Origin: Flavobacterium sp. CS20
Lineage (GTDB): Bacteria > Bacteroidota > Bacteroidia > Flavobacteriales > Flavobacteriaceae
Reading direction: 5' to 3'
DNA: 64,000 nt
Assembly (NCBI RefSeq): GCF_018080005.1
Contig: NZ_CP073015.1
Coordinates: 1,736,001-1,800,000 of the forward strand
Part shown: positions 17,101 to 26,464 of the stretch, piece by piece
Position numbering within the stretch: the stretch's first letter is position 1
How the letters are laid out: each line of letters starts with the position of its first letter
The notes under the pieces: model-generated
Database searches by the model: none
What the model was told of the DNA's origin: nothing
What the model saw: only the letters and a program-made list of their open reading frames with translations
Program-made: the position numbers and the translations under genes

Positions 17101-17133
17101 AGACCTCACAGGTTTTAAAAACCTGTGAGGTCT
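17101..17133. repeat. REP-like perfect palindrome
   Basis: AGACCTCACAGGTTTT-A-AAAACCTGTGAGGTCT is an almost perfect 33-base inverted repeat. A close relative with GGGG in place of GAGG is at 26074-26105. It sits between the terminator and the tRNA-His gene. Confidence 0.75.
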
Positions 17134-17184
17134 ATATTATTAGATTCATCAAAAAAGCTTCCAAGTCAAACTTGAAAGCTTTTG

Positions 17185-17259
17185 GGTGGCTGGTGGGGTT
17201 CGAACCCACGACCCTCGGATCCACAAACCGATACTCTAACCAACTGAGCTACAGCCACC
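17185..17259 (-). tRNA. tRNA-His (GTG)
   Basis: On the minus strand: acceptor GTGGCTG pairing with CAGCCAC, D-arm GCTCAGTTGGTTAGAGT, anticodon loop TTGTGGA with anticodon GTG, and T-arm with GGTTCGAACCC. The extra G before the acceptor stem faces the discriminator C, the mark of tRNA-His. CCA is not encoded. The anticodon stem has a U31-U39 pair. Confidence 0.95.
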
Positions 17260-17362
17260 GTAAATGTTGTTTGTATTCATCAAAATGAGAGTGCAAATTT
17301 ACGCAATTTTAGCATTCAACAAAACTTTTTAGAATAAATATCAAGTAGAAATAAGCGTGATT

Positions 17363-18078
17363 TTATATCAAATCAAAAACAGATTTTACACCAATATAGC
17401 GTTCAACGGTAAAACCTTCTGCATAATCAACACCAATAATTCGACCAAAGTTTCTCGCTCTATAACTGATACTTTCCATAAAATTAGAACTTGAAATTGG
17501 CGTTTCAGGTTCTTTGCTATCTGGATTATAAAATTGAGATTGATAAGCCTTTACGACCTCAATTTTGTCATTTATAGTTTCTGAAATATCAACGACAAAG
17601 TCAGGCTCAATATCAAACCATTGAATATAATGATAAACTTTTTTAGGTCGCCAAGGGTCTTGAACTTTATCATTCAGCGTCGTTTTATATTTCTTAAGTC
17701 CACTCAAAAAACAAGCTTCACTTACCAATTGGCTTGCACGTCCGTGATCAATATGTCGGTCTCTTATGGCATTGCAAAATATCACTTCTGGCTGATATTC
17801 TCTTAAAACCTTAACCACTTCGTGTTTATGTGCTTCATCATTTATAAAAAGAGCATCTTTAAATTTTAAGTTTTTTCTGATTTCAACCCCTAAAACCTTA
17901 GCCGCATTTTGAGCCTCTTCAGCTCTGATTTCTTTCTGCCTCGCGTACCCATTTCGCCTTGAGTCAAATCTATAATACCAACACGTTTGCCATTTTTGAT
18001 TTCAACAGACAAAGTTCCCGAACAACTGAGTTCTACGTCATCGGGATGAGCTCCAAAAGCTAAAATATCAAGTTTCAT
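17363..18078 (-). pseudogene. bshB1: Bacillithiol biosynthesis deacetylase BshB1 with one frameshift
   Basis: A LmbE/PIG-L-type zinc deacetylase that removes acetyl from GlcNAc-malate in bacillithiol synthesis. Seen: zinc motif [12 protein letters not shown] near the N terminus, [11 protein letters not shown], then in another frame PEVIFCNAIRDRHIDHGRAS with further metal ligands and YFDI-like end YIQWFDIEPDFVVDIS. A base is missing near 17937 in GAGGCAGAAAGAAATC; adding one gives [14 protein letters not shown] and a normal 238 residues. The ATG overlaps the nhaC stop by one base (TAATG), so it is cotranscribed with nhaC. Confidence 0.87.
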
Positions 18079-19547
18079 TATAAGTTGTTTTTTAGTTGTC
18101 TGATTTTAATGTTAAAAGTCGCAAAGATAAGCGTCATAAATGGACTGAGATAGTTAAAAATAGCATAAACAAAATAATCGGCTACAGAAACACCAAGCAC
18201 ATTACTGTGATAAGCACCACAAGTGTTGTATGGGATTAAAACCGAAGTCACTGTGCCAGAGTCTTCTAACGTACGACTTAAGTTTTCTGGTGCGAGTCCT
18301 TTGTCTTTATAGTACTTTGCAAACATTTTACCAGGTATAACAATAGCCAAATATTGATCTGAAGCTGTTGCATTTAAGGCTAAACAACTTGCTACTGTTG
18401 AAGCAAACAACCCAAAGGTAGTGTGAAATAAATTTAGTAGAGCTTTACTTAAAGTTTGCAAAGCACCAATAGCTTCCATTACTCCTCCAAAAACCATAGC
18501 ACAGATAATGAGCCAAATGGTATTAAGCATTCCTTTCATTCCAGAACTTTGAAACAAATCTTTAAGTAATGCATTATCTGTAGGTATTGCAATATCGGTA
18601 GTAATTGTGTCAATCAAACCTTTATAAAAAGCCTTGAACCCGCTTTGAGTTGAATCAGCCACCAAAAGCACCAAATCAGGTTGAAAAATCAATGCGACCA
18701 CAGCACCAAGCAAAGTCCCAACAAATAAAGCGACTAAAGGTGGCGTTTTTTTTACAATCATTACTATGACCAAAATTGGGACAATAAACAACCATGGCGT
18801 GATATAAAATGAAGTTTTAAGGTCTTTTAAAATACCAGGATTTTCTGTTAGTGATGGCGTATCTAAATTAAATCCAATAATTAAAAACACCAAAATAGTA
18901 ATAGCAATTGTCGGAATAGTGGTGAGTGTCATGTATCTAATATGGGTAAATAAATCTGTTCCTGCCATAGCTGGAGCTAAATTAGTAGTATCACTCATCG
19001 GTGAGAGTTTGTCGCCAAAATAAGCCCCAGATAGTATAGCTCCAGCAGTCATTCCTAAAGGGATATTTAAAACTTGTGCTATACCAATTAAAGCAATACC
19101 CACTGTGGCAGAAGTAGTCCAACTACTCCCTGTAGAAATTGAAATTAAAGAGCAAATAATCACACAAGCGACCAAAAAAATAGATGGATGTAAAATTTGC
19201 AAGCCATAATATACCATAACAGGAATGACCCCACTGAGTAACCAAGTTCCCGCTAAAGCACCAACCATTAAAAGAATAAGAATAGCACCAGCCGTAGATT
19301 TGATGTTTTTAGCCACCTCTTCCATCATTGATGTATAGGAAACACCTTTAAAAACACCTAAAATGACTGCAATGGCCGCTGACATTAAAAGTATAAATTG
19401 GTTTGAACCACCTAGAGCATCGTCCTTATAAACCCCTAAAACATTAAATGCTAACATTATAACCAAAGCAATAATAGGGATAAGTGCTTGCCAAATATTT
19501 AAATTTATAAATGAATCTGGAGTGTCTTCTTGATGTGGTTTTGACAT
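18078..19547 (-). CDS. nhaC: Na+/H+ antiporter NhaC
   Basis: A 489-aa inner-membrane antiporter with about 11-12 membrane segments. The sequence has the NhaC pattern: [35 protein letters not shown] (the conserved ion site), and [17 protein letters not shown]. It exchanges Na+ for H+ for pH and sodium balance, useful for a marine or salt-adapted flavobacterium. First gene of nhaC-bshB1. Intact. Confidence 0.93.
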   Translation of the reverse strand: MSKPHQEDTPDSFINLNIWQALIPIIALVIMLAFNVLGVYKDDALGGSNQFILLMSAAIAVILGVFKGVSYTSMMEEVAKNIKSTAGAILILLMVGALAGTWLLSGVIPVMVYYGLQILHPSIFLVACVIICSLISISTGSSWTTSATVGIALIGIAQVLNIPLGMTAGAILSGAYFGDKLSPMSDTTNLAPAMAGTDLFTHIRYMTLTTIPTIAITILVFLIIGFNLDTPSLTENPGILKDLKTSFYITPWLFIVPILVIVMIVKKTPPLVALFVGTLLGAVVALIFQPDLVLLVADSTQSGFKAFYKGLIDTITTDIAIPTDNALLKDLFQSSGMKGMLNTIWLIICAMVFGGVMEAIGALQTLSKALLNLFHTTFGLFASTVASCLALNATASDQYLAIVIPGKMFAKYYKDKGLAPENLSRTLEDSGTVTSVLIPYNTCGAYHSNVLGVSVADYFVYAIFNYLSPFMTLIFATFNIKIRQLKNNL

Positions 19548-19623
19548 ATAAAAATTTTATCCCGTAATTTTACAACTTTATGCTGAATATCACAAGAAAT
19601 AAGCTTTAATGATGAAGTATTCA

Positions 19624-19700
19624 CTAAAAAAGTCGCCTCAAAACACCTTGTGAAGAATCTGATTCCGATGCTTTGGAACAGATTGATATGGTGTTTTGAA
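19624..19700 (-). terminator. Long hairpin terminator after glnN
   Basis: On the minus strand TTCAAAACACC pairs with GGTGTTTTGA across about 40 bases, with an inner stem AATCTGTTCC / GGAATCAGATT. A T run (CTTTTTTAG) follows. It lies 35 bases beyond the glnN stop. Confidence 0.7.
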
Positions 19701-19734
19701 ACAGCTTCTGTTTTAAAACTATTTCTTAATAAAA

Positions 19735-21924
19735 TTACTTGGTAAACAACAACTCCCTATACTTGGTTAAGGTCCACATTTCATCATCTATTAATAGTTC
19801 CAGCTTGTCGCAATGATATCTTATTTCATCAAAAAAAGGTTTCACTTGATCGCAATAGGCGTGAGCTTTTTGGGTTTGATCTTCTATGGAATTTGCTTTT
19901 TTACGAGCATCGATCATTTCATCTATACCTCTATTGATGTGTTCAATATGATTAGAAATAATCTCAATGATTTTTAATTGTTCTTTTGCTTTATCTTCAA
20001 AATCGTTTCCGTAAATTTCTTTAAGACCTTTTACATTTTCAATGAGAACGTTTTGATATCTAATCGCCGTTGGAATAACGTGATTACGTGCAATGTCGCC
20101 TAAAACACGACCTTCTATTTGAATGTGTTTTGAATAATCTTCAATTTCAATTTCGTATCGTGCTTTAATTTCAATTTCATTCATCACGCCAAGTTCTTTG
20201 AATAAATCAATGGCTTTTTTAGAAATTTTAGCTTTTAGGGCTACGGGTGTAGTTTTGTTATTACTTAAGCCACGTTTTTCAGCTTCTTTTTCCCAAGCTT
20301 GGCCGTAACCATCACCTTCAAAACGTATTTTTTTAGACTGCTTGATGTATTCTCTTAAGACGTTAAAGATGGCATCATCTTTTTTCATCTTTTTATCTTT
20401 AATTAAGACGTCAACTTCTTTTTTAAATTCTTTTAACTGTTTAGCGACAATGGCATTTAAAGTTGTCATTGGGTCAGCACAATTGGCTAATGAACCAACA
20501 GCTCTCAACTCAAACTTATTACCAGTAAAGGCAAAAGGAGACGTCCTATTACGATCTGTATTATCAAGAAGTATTTCAGGGATTTTTCCGACAACATTCA
20601 GTTTGAGGTCGGTTTTTTCTTCAGGTGATAGTTTACCATTGGTTACTTTTTCAAGTTCGTCTAAAACTTTTGTCAATTGAGAACCAATAAACACAGAGAT
20701 AATTGCTGGCGGTGCTTCATTTGCCCCAAGTCTGTGGTCATTTGAAGCCGAAGCAACTGTGGCTCTGATCAACTCTTCATATTCATAAACCGCTTTAATG
20801 GTATTGATAAAAAAGGTTAAGAATTGAAGATTTTTCATCGGTTTTTTAGTAGGGCTCAATAAGTTTACACCAGTATCTGTAATCATTGACCAATTGTTGT
20901 GTTTACCACTACCATTGACATCTTTAAAAGGTTTTTCGTGGAAAAGCACTTTAAAATTATGTCTATTAGCTACTTTATCCATCACATCCATAAGCAATGA
21001 ATTATGGTCAACGGCAAGATTAGCTTCTTCAAAAATAGGTGCTAATTCAAATTGGTTTGGAGCAACTTCATTATGACGTGTTTTTACAGGAATTCCAAGA
21101 AGCATACATTCCTTTTCAAGGTCTTTCATATAGTTTAAAACACGATCAGGAATAGATCCGAAATAGTGATCGTCCATTTGTTGACCTTTTGCAGGTGCGT
21201 GACCTAAAAGTGTTCTTCCAGAAAGTATAATGTCTGGTCTTGAAGTAGCTAAGGCTTTGTCAACCAAAAAATATTCCTGTTCCCAACCCAAAGTGGCATT
21301 GACTTTTGATACTTTTTTATCAAAATATTGAGCAACGCTAGTTGCGACTTTATCTAAAACTTGTAACGATCTCAATAAAGGTGTTTTATAATCTAAAGCT
21401 TCACCTGTGTAGGCTACAAAGATAGTCGGAATACAAAGCGTAGTCCCTAAAACAAAAGCTGGTGAAGTGGGATCCCAAGCGGTATAACCCCTGGCTTCAA
21501 ACGTATTTCTTATTCCACCGTTGGGTAAACTTGACGCATCGGGTTCTTGCTGTACTAATTGGCTACCATTAAATTTTTCAATAGCATAACCTTCATCGCC
21601 TAAGGTTTCAAAAAAAGCATCGTGTTTTTCAGCAGTTGAACCAGTTAAAGGTTGAAACCAATGTGTATAATGTGTTGCCCCTTTAGAAATAGCCCATTCT
21701 TTCAAAGCGGTAGAAATATTGTCAGCTAAATCTCTATTGATTTTTGTGCCTTTTTTTATTGCACTTTGAACTTGCTCAAACGCTTTTTTGGTTAAGTGTT
21801 GACGCATCGCATTGTGGTTAAACACATTTTTAGCAAAATACTCAGAACGGCGTTGTGTTTCCTCAACGCAAATTGGTGTTCTGTTGAATGTTTCTTTTAA
21901 AGCATTAAATCTTAAAGTAGCCAT
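19735..21924 (-). CDS. glnN: Glutamine synthetase type III
   Basis: A 729-aa GSIII enzyme, making glutamine from glutamate, ammonia and ATP. GSIII is about 1.6 times longer than GSI and frequent in Bacteroidota. Seen: GWEQEYFLVD (metal site), PVKTRHNEVAPNQFELAPIF, GSGKHNNWSM (nucleotide site), and NDHRLGANEAPPAIISVFIG. The C-terminal third is a helical extension special to GSIII. With the nearby amtB and glnK it forms the nitrogen-assimilation block, all on the minus strand, though each seems to have its own promoter. Intact. Confidence 0.97.
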   Translation of the reverse strand: MATLRFNALKETFNRTPICVEETQRRSEYFAKNVFNHNAMRQHLTKKAFEQVQSAIKKGTKINRDLADNISTALKEWAISKGATHYTHWFQPLTGSTAEKHDAFFETLGDEGYAIEKFNGSQLVQQEPDASSLPNGGIRNTFEARGYTAWDPTSPAFVLGTTLCIPTIFVAYTGEALDYKTPLLRSLQVLDKVATSVAQYFDKKVSKVNATLGWEQEYFLVDKALATSRPDIILSGRTLLGHAPAKGQQMDDHYFGSIPDRVLNYMKDLEKECMLLGIPVKTRHNEVAPNQFELAPIFEEANLAVDHNSLLMDVMDKVANRHNFKVLFHEKPFKDVNGSGKHNNWSMITDTGVNLLSPTKKPMKNLQFLTFFINTIKAVYEYEELIRATVASASNDHRLGANEAPPAIISVFIGSQLTKVLDELEKVTNGKLSPEEKTDLKLNVVGKIPEILLDNTDRNRTSPFAFTGNKFELRAVGSLANCADPMTTLNAIVAKQLKEFKKEVDVLIKDKKMKKDDAIFNVLREYIKQSKKIRFEGDGYGQAWEKEAEKRGLSNNKTTPVALKAKISKKAIDLFKELGVMNEIEIKARYEIEIEDYSKHIQIEGRVLGDIARNHVIPTAIRYQNVLIENVKGLKEIYGNDFEDKAKEQLKIIEIISNHIEHINRGIDEMIDARKKANSIEDQTQKAHAYCDQVKPFFDEIRYHCDKLELLIDDEMWTLTKYRELLFTK

Positions 21925-21965
21925 AGGTTTATTAAATTTATATTTATTTTGAAGTGGTAAAAATA

Positions 21966-21973
21966 CAAAAATA
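21966..21973 (-). promoter_or_regulatory. -7 promoter box of glnN
   Basis: TATTTTTG on the minus strand, 42 bases before the glnN ATG, fits TAnnTTTG. Confidence 0.45.
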
Positions 21974-22077
21974 TTACGATTACCCTTTATTGTTTAGTAG
22001 ATGTGATTAACAAAAAATAGGTTTACCAAATTACATCCCCAAAAATAAAGGGTCTCAATATTTATAAAACCTAAAGC

Positions 22078-23316
22078 CTAATGTTCATTAGTTCTAAAAT
22101 CCGCATAAGCATCCATGCCATGTTCATAAATGTCTAATCCTTCAAGTTCTTCATCTCTACTTACACGAACACCAATAATTTTTTTAAGAATAGCTAAAAC
22201 GATTGTTGCAGAGATTACACAGAAACCCCCAATAATTAAAACCCCAAAGAGTTGTGTTAAAAATTGTTCAGTTCCTGCTTTAGCTCCAAATATACCTACA
22301 GCCAAAGTTCCCCAAATTCCACAAATCAGGTGCACAGAAACAGCACCAACTGGATCATCTAATTTTAATTTATCAATCAAAGAAACCCCTAATACTATGA
22401 TAAGACCAGCTATAAAACCAATAAGGACAGCTTCATTGGGCGACATTAAATCAGCACCAGCGGTTATTCCTACTAAACCACCTAATATACCATTAAGAAA
22501 CATAGTTAAGTCAAGATTTTTATAGAATATACCTGACAGAACAATTGCTCCAAAGCCACCAGAGGCAGCTGCCAAACATGTTGTTGTTAATACTAGAGAG
22601 GTTAATTCAGGATCCGCAGACAATACTGAACCTCCATTAAAACCAAACCATCCTAACCAAAGAATAAGCACACCAGCTGTTGCAATAGGAATATTATGCC
22701 CTGGGATTGCTTTAGATTTTCCATTTTTATCAAACTTTCCAATTCTGCTTCCCAATATAGTTATAGCAACAAGTGCGACCCAACCTCCTACAGAATGGAC
22801 TAAAGTAGAACCTGCAAAGTCATAAAACCCCCAAGAATCTAAGAAACCGCCACCCCACTTCCAGGAGCCAACTATTGGATACACTAATCCTACATATATG
22901 ACAGTAAAAATCATAAAAGAACTGATTTTAATTCGTTCTGCTACTGCTCCTGATACTATGGTAGCTGAAGTCGCTGCAAACATGCCTTGAAATAAAAAAT
23001 CTGTCCACCAAGTATAACCACCATTTGCATAACTTACTGTCATCCCATTTTCTGGAGGCTCGATACCAAAACCACCAAATTTGAATATCCCTAAATCTCC
23101 ATCTAAAAAATTGGGATACATCAAATTAAATCCAAATGCATAATACAGCAGTAAACCACACGTAATGATAAATATATTTTTAAATAAAATATTAATGGTG
23201 TTTTTTTGTCTTGTTAAACCTATTTCTAAAAGTGCAAAGCCAGTATGCATAAAAAACACTAATACTGTTGCAACCATCATCCATACATTGTTTGCCGTAA
23301 ATAAACCTGAATCCAT
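22078..23316 (-). CDS. amtB: Ammonium transporter AmtB
   Basis: A 412-aa inner-membrane ammonium channel with about 11 membrane segments. The twin-His pore pair is present: STLVHSVGGW and VSVHLICGIWG. The signature ...NGGSVLSADP and the Phe gate region (FQGMFAATSATIVSGAVAER) are typical. The C-terminal cytoplasmic tail (SRDEELEGLDIYEHGMDAYA) is the GlnK contact. The glnK gene lies 26 bases upstream, the classic glnK-amtB operon. Intact. Confidence 0.97.
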   Translation of the reverse strand: MDSGLFTANNVWMMVATVLVFFMHTGFALLEIGLTRQKNTINILFKNIFIITCGLLLYYAFGFNLMYPNFLDGDLGIFKFGGFGIEPPENGMTVSYANGGYTWWTDFLFQGMFAATSATIVSGAVAERIKISSFMIFTVIYVGLVYPIVGSWKWGGGFLDSWGFYDFAGSTLVHSVGGWVALVAITILGSRIGKFDKNGKSKAIPGHNIPIATAGVLILWLGWFGFNGGSVLSADPELTSLVLTTTCLAAASGGFGAIVLSGIFYKNLDLTMFLNGILGGLVGITAGADLMSPNEAVLIGFIAGLIIVLGVSLIDKLKLDDPVGAVSVHLICGIWGTLAVGIFGAKAGTEQFLTQLFGVLIIGGFCVISATIVLAILKKIIGVRVSRDEELEGLDIYEHGMDAYADFRTNEH

Positions 23317-23342
23317 TTTAAAAGTTTTAGAAATTAATTTTT

Positions 23343-23681
23343 TTAGCTAATGCCTGATTTACCGTTTTCTTTTGTCCTGATTCTGTAGGCATCTATTACT
23401 TCAGAAACAAATACTTTTCCATCACCAACCTTACCTGTGTATGCTGTTTCTAAAATCGCATTGATTGTTCGTTCAGCAAAATCATCTGAAACAACTATTG
23501 ATAAATACCGCCTTTGGATATCTGCGGTACTATAAGAAATGCCACGATATACATGACCTTGTTTTTCATTGCCAAGACCCGTTACATCCCAGTAACTAAA
23601 AAAGTTAACCTCAACTTGATGTAATGCTTCTTTCACTTCGTCAAATTTTGATTTTCTAATAATAGCTTCAATTTTTTTCAT
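23343..23681 (-). CDS. glnK: PII signal protein GlnK
   Basis: A 112-aa PII protein that senses 2-oxoglutarate and ATP/ADP and blocks AmtB under ammonium excess. Seen: KKIEAIIRKSKFDEVKEAL, the T-loop VYRGISYSTADIQRRY, and the C-terminal TGKVGDGKVFVSEV block. The T-loop Tyr context (GISYST) differs from the RGxEY of uridylylated proteobacterial PII, so uridylylation is doubtful. First gene of glnK-amtB. The 204-base gap to rsmG (23682-23885) holds both divergent promoters. Confidence 0.95.
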   Translation of the reverse strand: MKKIEAIIRKSKFDEVKEALHQVEVNFFSYWDVTGLGNEKQGHVYRGISYSTADIQRRYLSIVVSDDFAERTINAILETAYTGKVGDGKVFVSEVIDAYRIRTKENGKSGIS

Positions 23682-23856
23682 ACCATGTGTTTATTATAGG
23701 TTACAAACATAAAAAATATTTTTTTATATTATAACCTTATTTTTATATGGGGTGTTTTTTTAATTTTAATCAAATATAAAACATGACCCCTATTTTAATA
23801 AATATAATATCGATTGTAATAATAGCTGAACATTAACCAGTATGCACTATATGTTT

Positions 23857-23864
23857 TAACTTTG
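23857..23864 (+). promoter_or_regulatory. -7 promoter box of rsmG
   Basis: TAACTTTG, 21 bases upstream of the rsmG TTG start, matches TAnnTTTG. Confidence 0.55.
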
Positions 23865-23885
23865 CAGTTGAAAAAATTGTAGGAA

Positions 23886-24515
23886 TTGAAATTACTCACA
23901 AAATACTTTAAAGATCTTGAAGACAATCAAATCATAAAGTTTAAGGCTTTATCTGATTTATACAAAGACTGGAACCAAAAAATCAATGTCGTTTCAAGAA
24001 AAGATATTGACGAAATCTATTTGAGACATGTTTTACACAGTCTTTCTATAGCTAAATTTATTGAGTTTAAACCCAATTCAAAAATTATTGATGTTGGCAC
24101 TGGTGGTGGTTTTCCAGGCATTCCGCTAGCTATTTTATTTCCTGAAACGCAATTTACCTTAGTCGATAGTATTGGCAAAAAAATAAAAGTTGTCAATGAA
24201 GTTGTTGAAGGTTTAGAACTTCAAAATGTCAAAACCATCAATGACCGTGTAGAAAATACCACAGGTCAATATGACTTTATCATCAGCCGTGCTGTGGACG
24301 CTATGCCAACTTTTGTGAATTGGACTAAAGGAAAAATTGCAAAACATTCTCAACACAAGATCAAAAACGGTATCATATATTTAAAAGGTGGTGATTTGTC
24401 TGAAGAATTAAAGCCTTATAAAAATGCACAGGTCATTCCGATTTCAAACTATTTTGAAGAAGACTTTTTTGAGACTAAAAAAATTGTGTATCTACCGCAG
24501 AAGTATAAAGGTTAG
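23886..24515 (+). CDS. rsmG: 16S rRNA (guanine-N7) methyltransferase RsmG
   Basis: A 209-aa SAM-dependent methyltransferase modifying G527 of 16S rRNA. Seen: INVVSRKDIDEIYLRHVLHS, the SAM motif IIDVGTGGGFPGIPLAILFP, LVDSIGKKIKVV and FIISRAVDAM. Starts with TTG at 23886; AGGA lies just before it, unusual in this genome. Loss of rsmG gives streptomycin resistance in several bacteria. Intact. Confidence 0.95.
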   Translation: MKLLTKYFKDLEDNQIIKFKALSDLYKDWNQKINVVSRKDIDEIYLRHVLHSLSIAKFIEFKPNSKIIDVGTGGGFPGIPLAILFPETQFTLVDSIGKKIKVVNEVVEGLELQNVKTINDRVENTTGQYDFIISRAVDAMPTFVNWTKGKIAKHSQHKIKNGIIYLKGGDLSEELKPYKNAQVIPISNYFEEDFFETKKIVYLPQKYKG

Positions 24516-24590
24516 TCTTATGTCGCTTAAAATCTCATGCAAAGACACCAAAGAAATTCTATATAACATCTTAAAATCTCACTAAAAGTT

Positions 24591-24598
24591 TAACTTTG
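24591..24598 (+). promoter_or_regulatory. -7 promoter box of the DnaQ-like exonuclease gene
   Basis: TAACTTTG, 14 bases before the ATG, identical to the box of rsmG. Confidence 0.5.
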
Positions 24599-24612
24599 CT
24601 TAAAAATTTAGT

Positions 24613-25386
24613 ATGGATTTAAATTTATCAAAACCATTATGCTTTTTTGATTTAGAAACCACTGGCACCAATATTGCCAAAGATCGTATTGTTGAAATTT
24701 CAATATTAAAGGTTTTTCCTAATCAAAACAAAGAAAGTATTACCCTGAGAATAAATCCAGAACGACCTATTCCAAAGGAAGTTAGTGAAATACACGGCAT
24801 CTATGATAAAGATGTTGAAAACGAACCTACCTTTAAAGAATTAGCACCAAAAGTCTATAATTTTATCAAAGATTCTGATTTGGCTGGATATAACTCTAAT
24901 CGTTTTGATATTCCACTACTTGCTGAAGAAATGCTACGGGCTGAAGTTGATTTTGATATGAAAAATGCGGTTAAAATTGATGTGCAAACCATTTTTCATA
25001 AAAAAGAAAAACGCACCTTAGAGGCGGCATATAAATTTTATTGTGATAAAGATTTAGCCGATGCTCACAGTGCAGAAGCTGACACCAATGCCACTTATGA
25101 AGTCTTAAAATCTCAGCTTGACCACTACGAAGATTTAGAAAACAACACCAAATGGCTTTCCGAATTTAGTGCACACAAAAGGTTTGCAGACTTTGCTGGA
25201 ATGGTGCATTACGACAAAAATGGTCAAGAAATCTTTGGCTTTGGAAAACACAAAGGCAAAAAAGTAGAAGATGTATTAGACCAAGAGCCAGGCTATTACA
25301 ACTGGATACAAAATGCTGATTTTCCGCTATATACCAAAAAAGTTTTGACGGCTATCAAACTGCGTAAACTCGCCACTAAATCTTAA
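24613..25386 (+). CDS. DnaQ-family 3'-5' exonuclease with ExoX-like C-terminal domain
   Basis: A 257-aa DEDDh exonuclease. Exo I FFDLETTGT (residues 12-20), Exo II GYNSNRFDIPLL, Exo III with HSAEADTNATYEVL. The C-terminal part, FGFGKHKGKKVEDVL and GYYNWI, is the small ExoX-like C domain; the DUF3820 protein 1.1 kb downstream consists of much the same domain alone. Such enzymes trim 3' ends in proofreading or repair. Five bases separate it from the next gene. Intact. Confidence 0.9.
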   Translation: MDLNLSKPLCFFDLETTGTNIAKDRIVEISILKVFPNQNKESITLRINPERPIPKEVSEIHGIYDKDVENEPTFKELAPKVYNFIKDSDLAGYNSNRFDIPLLAEEMLRAEVDFDMKNAVKIDVQTIFHKKEKRTLEAAYKFYCDKDLADAHSAEADTNATYEVLKSQLDHYEDLENNTKWLSEFSAHKRFADFAGMVHYDKNGQEIFGFGKHKGKKVEDVLDQEPGYYNWIQNADFPLYTKKVLTAIKLRKLATKS

Positions 25387-25390
25387 ACCG

Positions 25391-26008
25391 ATGAACGTAT
25401 TTGTGTTGTGCACAGGTCGGAGTGGCTCTAAAGGTTTTATAAAAGCTTGCCAACATATTTCAAATTATACCGTTGCGCACGAGTCTTTGAGTGATAAATG
25501 TGGTAAAGCACGTTTTGAATTTCCGAAAAACCATATTGAAGCAGACAATAGGCTGAGTTGGCAGTTGGGGCAATTGGACAAATTTTATGGTAAAAAAGCG
25601 TTTTACGTTCATCTAAAAAGAGAAAAAAAAGCTACAGCACAAAGTTTTATGCGTCGATTTTTGTTGCCTAAAAGTATGATTTATGCCTACGCTAATGGCA
25701 TAAAACGGTTGCCACCAGAGCAATTAAATTCTAAAGAACGCTTTGATGTTTGTTTAGATTATGTTGAAACGGTCAACTCTAATATTGAGCATTTCCTAAA
25801 AGACAAGCCACATCAAATGGAAATTGAGTTAAGCGATATTAAAACTGATTTTGAAAGCTTTTGGAAAGCTGTTGATGCTGAAGGTGATTTGGATTTAGCT
25901 TTGGCTGAATTTGACATCAAATATAACAAGAGTTCATCAAAAGTAATTTACTGGCGGTATAGTTTTAAGCAATTGTGGTTGAAGTTTTTGATGATTTTTA
26001 AGTCTTAA
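25391..26008 (+). CDS. Sulfotransferase-like P-loop protein
   Basis: A 205-aa protein. The N terminus FVLCTGRSGSKGF looks like the 5'-phosphosulfate loop of PAPS-dependent sulfotransferases, and HLKREKKATAQSFMRRF resembles the 3'-phosphate-binding region with its Arg and Ser. Short for the family. The acceptor is unknown. Cotranscribed with the exonuclease upstream by spacing. Confidence 0.7.
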   Translation: MNVFVLCTGRSGSKGFIKACQHISNYTVAHESLSDKCGKARFEFPKNHIEADNRLSWQLGQLDKFYGKKAFYVHLKREKKATAQSFMRRFLLPKSMIYAYANGIKRLPPEQLNSKERFDVCLDYVETVNSNIEHFLKDKPHQMEIELSDIKTDFESFWKAVDAEGDLDLALAEFDIKYNKSSSKVIYWRYSFKQLWLKFLMIFKS

Positions 26009-26020
26009 ATGTTCTTAACC

Positions 26021-26056
26021 GCAAGGGACGCTAAGTTTTACGCAAGGGACGCTAAG
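26021..26056. repeat. GCAAGGGACGCTAAG direct repeat
   Basis: Two copies of CGCAAGGGACGCTAAG in tandem with a short spacer (CCGCAAGGGACGCTAAGTTTTACGCAAGG...). This is the inverse of the CTTTGCG-type repeat after murA. It opens a 456-base gap (26009-26464) with no gene. Confidence 0.65.
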
Positions 26057-26073
26057 CTATTAATTCTTTAAAA

Positions 26074-26105
26074 AACCCCACAGGTCTTCGAAACCTGTGG
26101 GGTTT
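26074..26105. terminator. Perfect palindrome, REP-like or terminator
   Basis: AACCCCACAGGTCTTCGAAACCTGTGGGGTT: a strong stem with a TTCG loop, flanked by A and T runs, so it could stop transcription from either side. It is a variant of the palindrome at 17101-17133. Confidence 0.7.
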
Positions 26106-26263
26106 AGGAAACTTTTGAGAATTTAGAATTATAAAGAAACCCAACTCCCAGCCTATTCCGTTACTTCGTCTTCGCTCAATATAAGCTTTTGAAGAAGAAC
26201 ACTTTAAATTTTATAAATCAAAAATAGTTAGATTTAGATTGATTTTAGCAAAGACCTTTCGAT

Positions 26264-26380
26264 TAAGCCCGCGTTAGGGATTGCAGTGGAAAGCCCGCAT
26301 ACTGACCGACAGCGTCAGTAGAGGACTTGAAACGGAAAGCCCGACCCCTGACGAAAGCTAGCTTTGTCAGGGTAACGCCC
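26264..26380. repeat. GC-rich structured intergenic block
   Basis: This stretch is much richer in GC than its surroundings. It has GCCCGCGTTAGGGATTGCAG, twice GGAAAGCCCG, a small hairpin ACTGACCGACAGCGTCAGT at 26300-26318, and a long palindrome CCCTGACGAAAGCTAGC to TTTGTCAGGG at 26346-26371. No reading frame. It looks like a dispersed Bacteroidota intergenic repeat; a structured RNA is also possible. Confidence 0.6.
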
Positions 26381-26464
26381 AAATTATATTTTTACTGATG
26401 TCTTGTTTGGTTTATCTTTGAAATGAATTTTTAAACTGGTTATTTTTTAGCCTGATAATTAATC

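Noticed and set aside
26009..26464. CRISPR array or tRNA cluster in the large gap after the sulfotransferase-like gene
   Set aside because: Repeats are unequal palindromes without regular spacing, and no cloverleaf could be formed.
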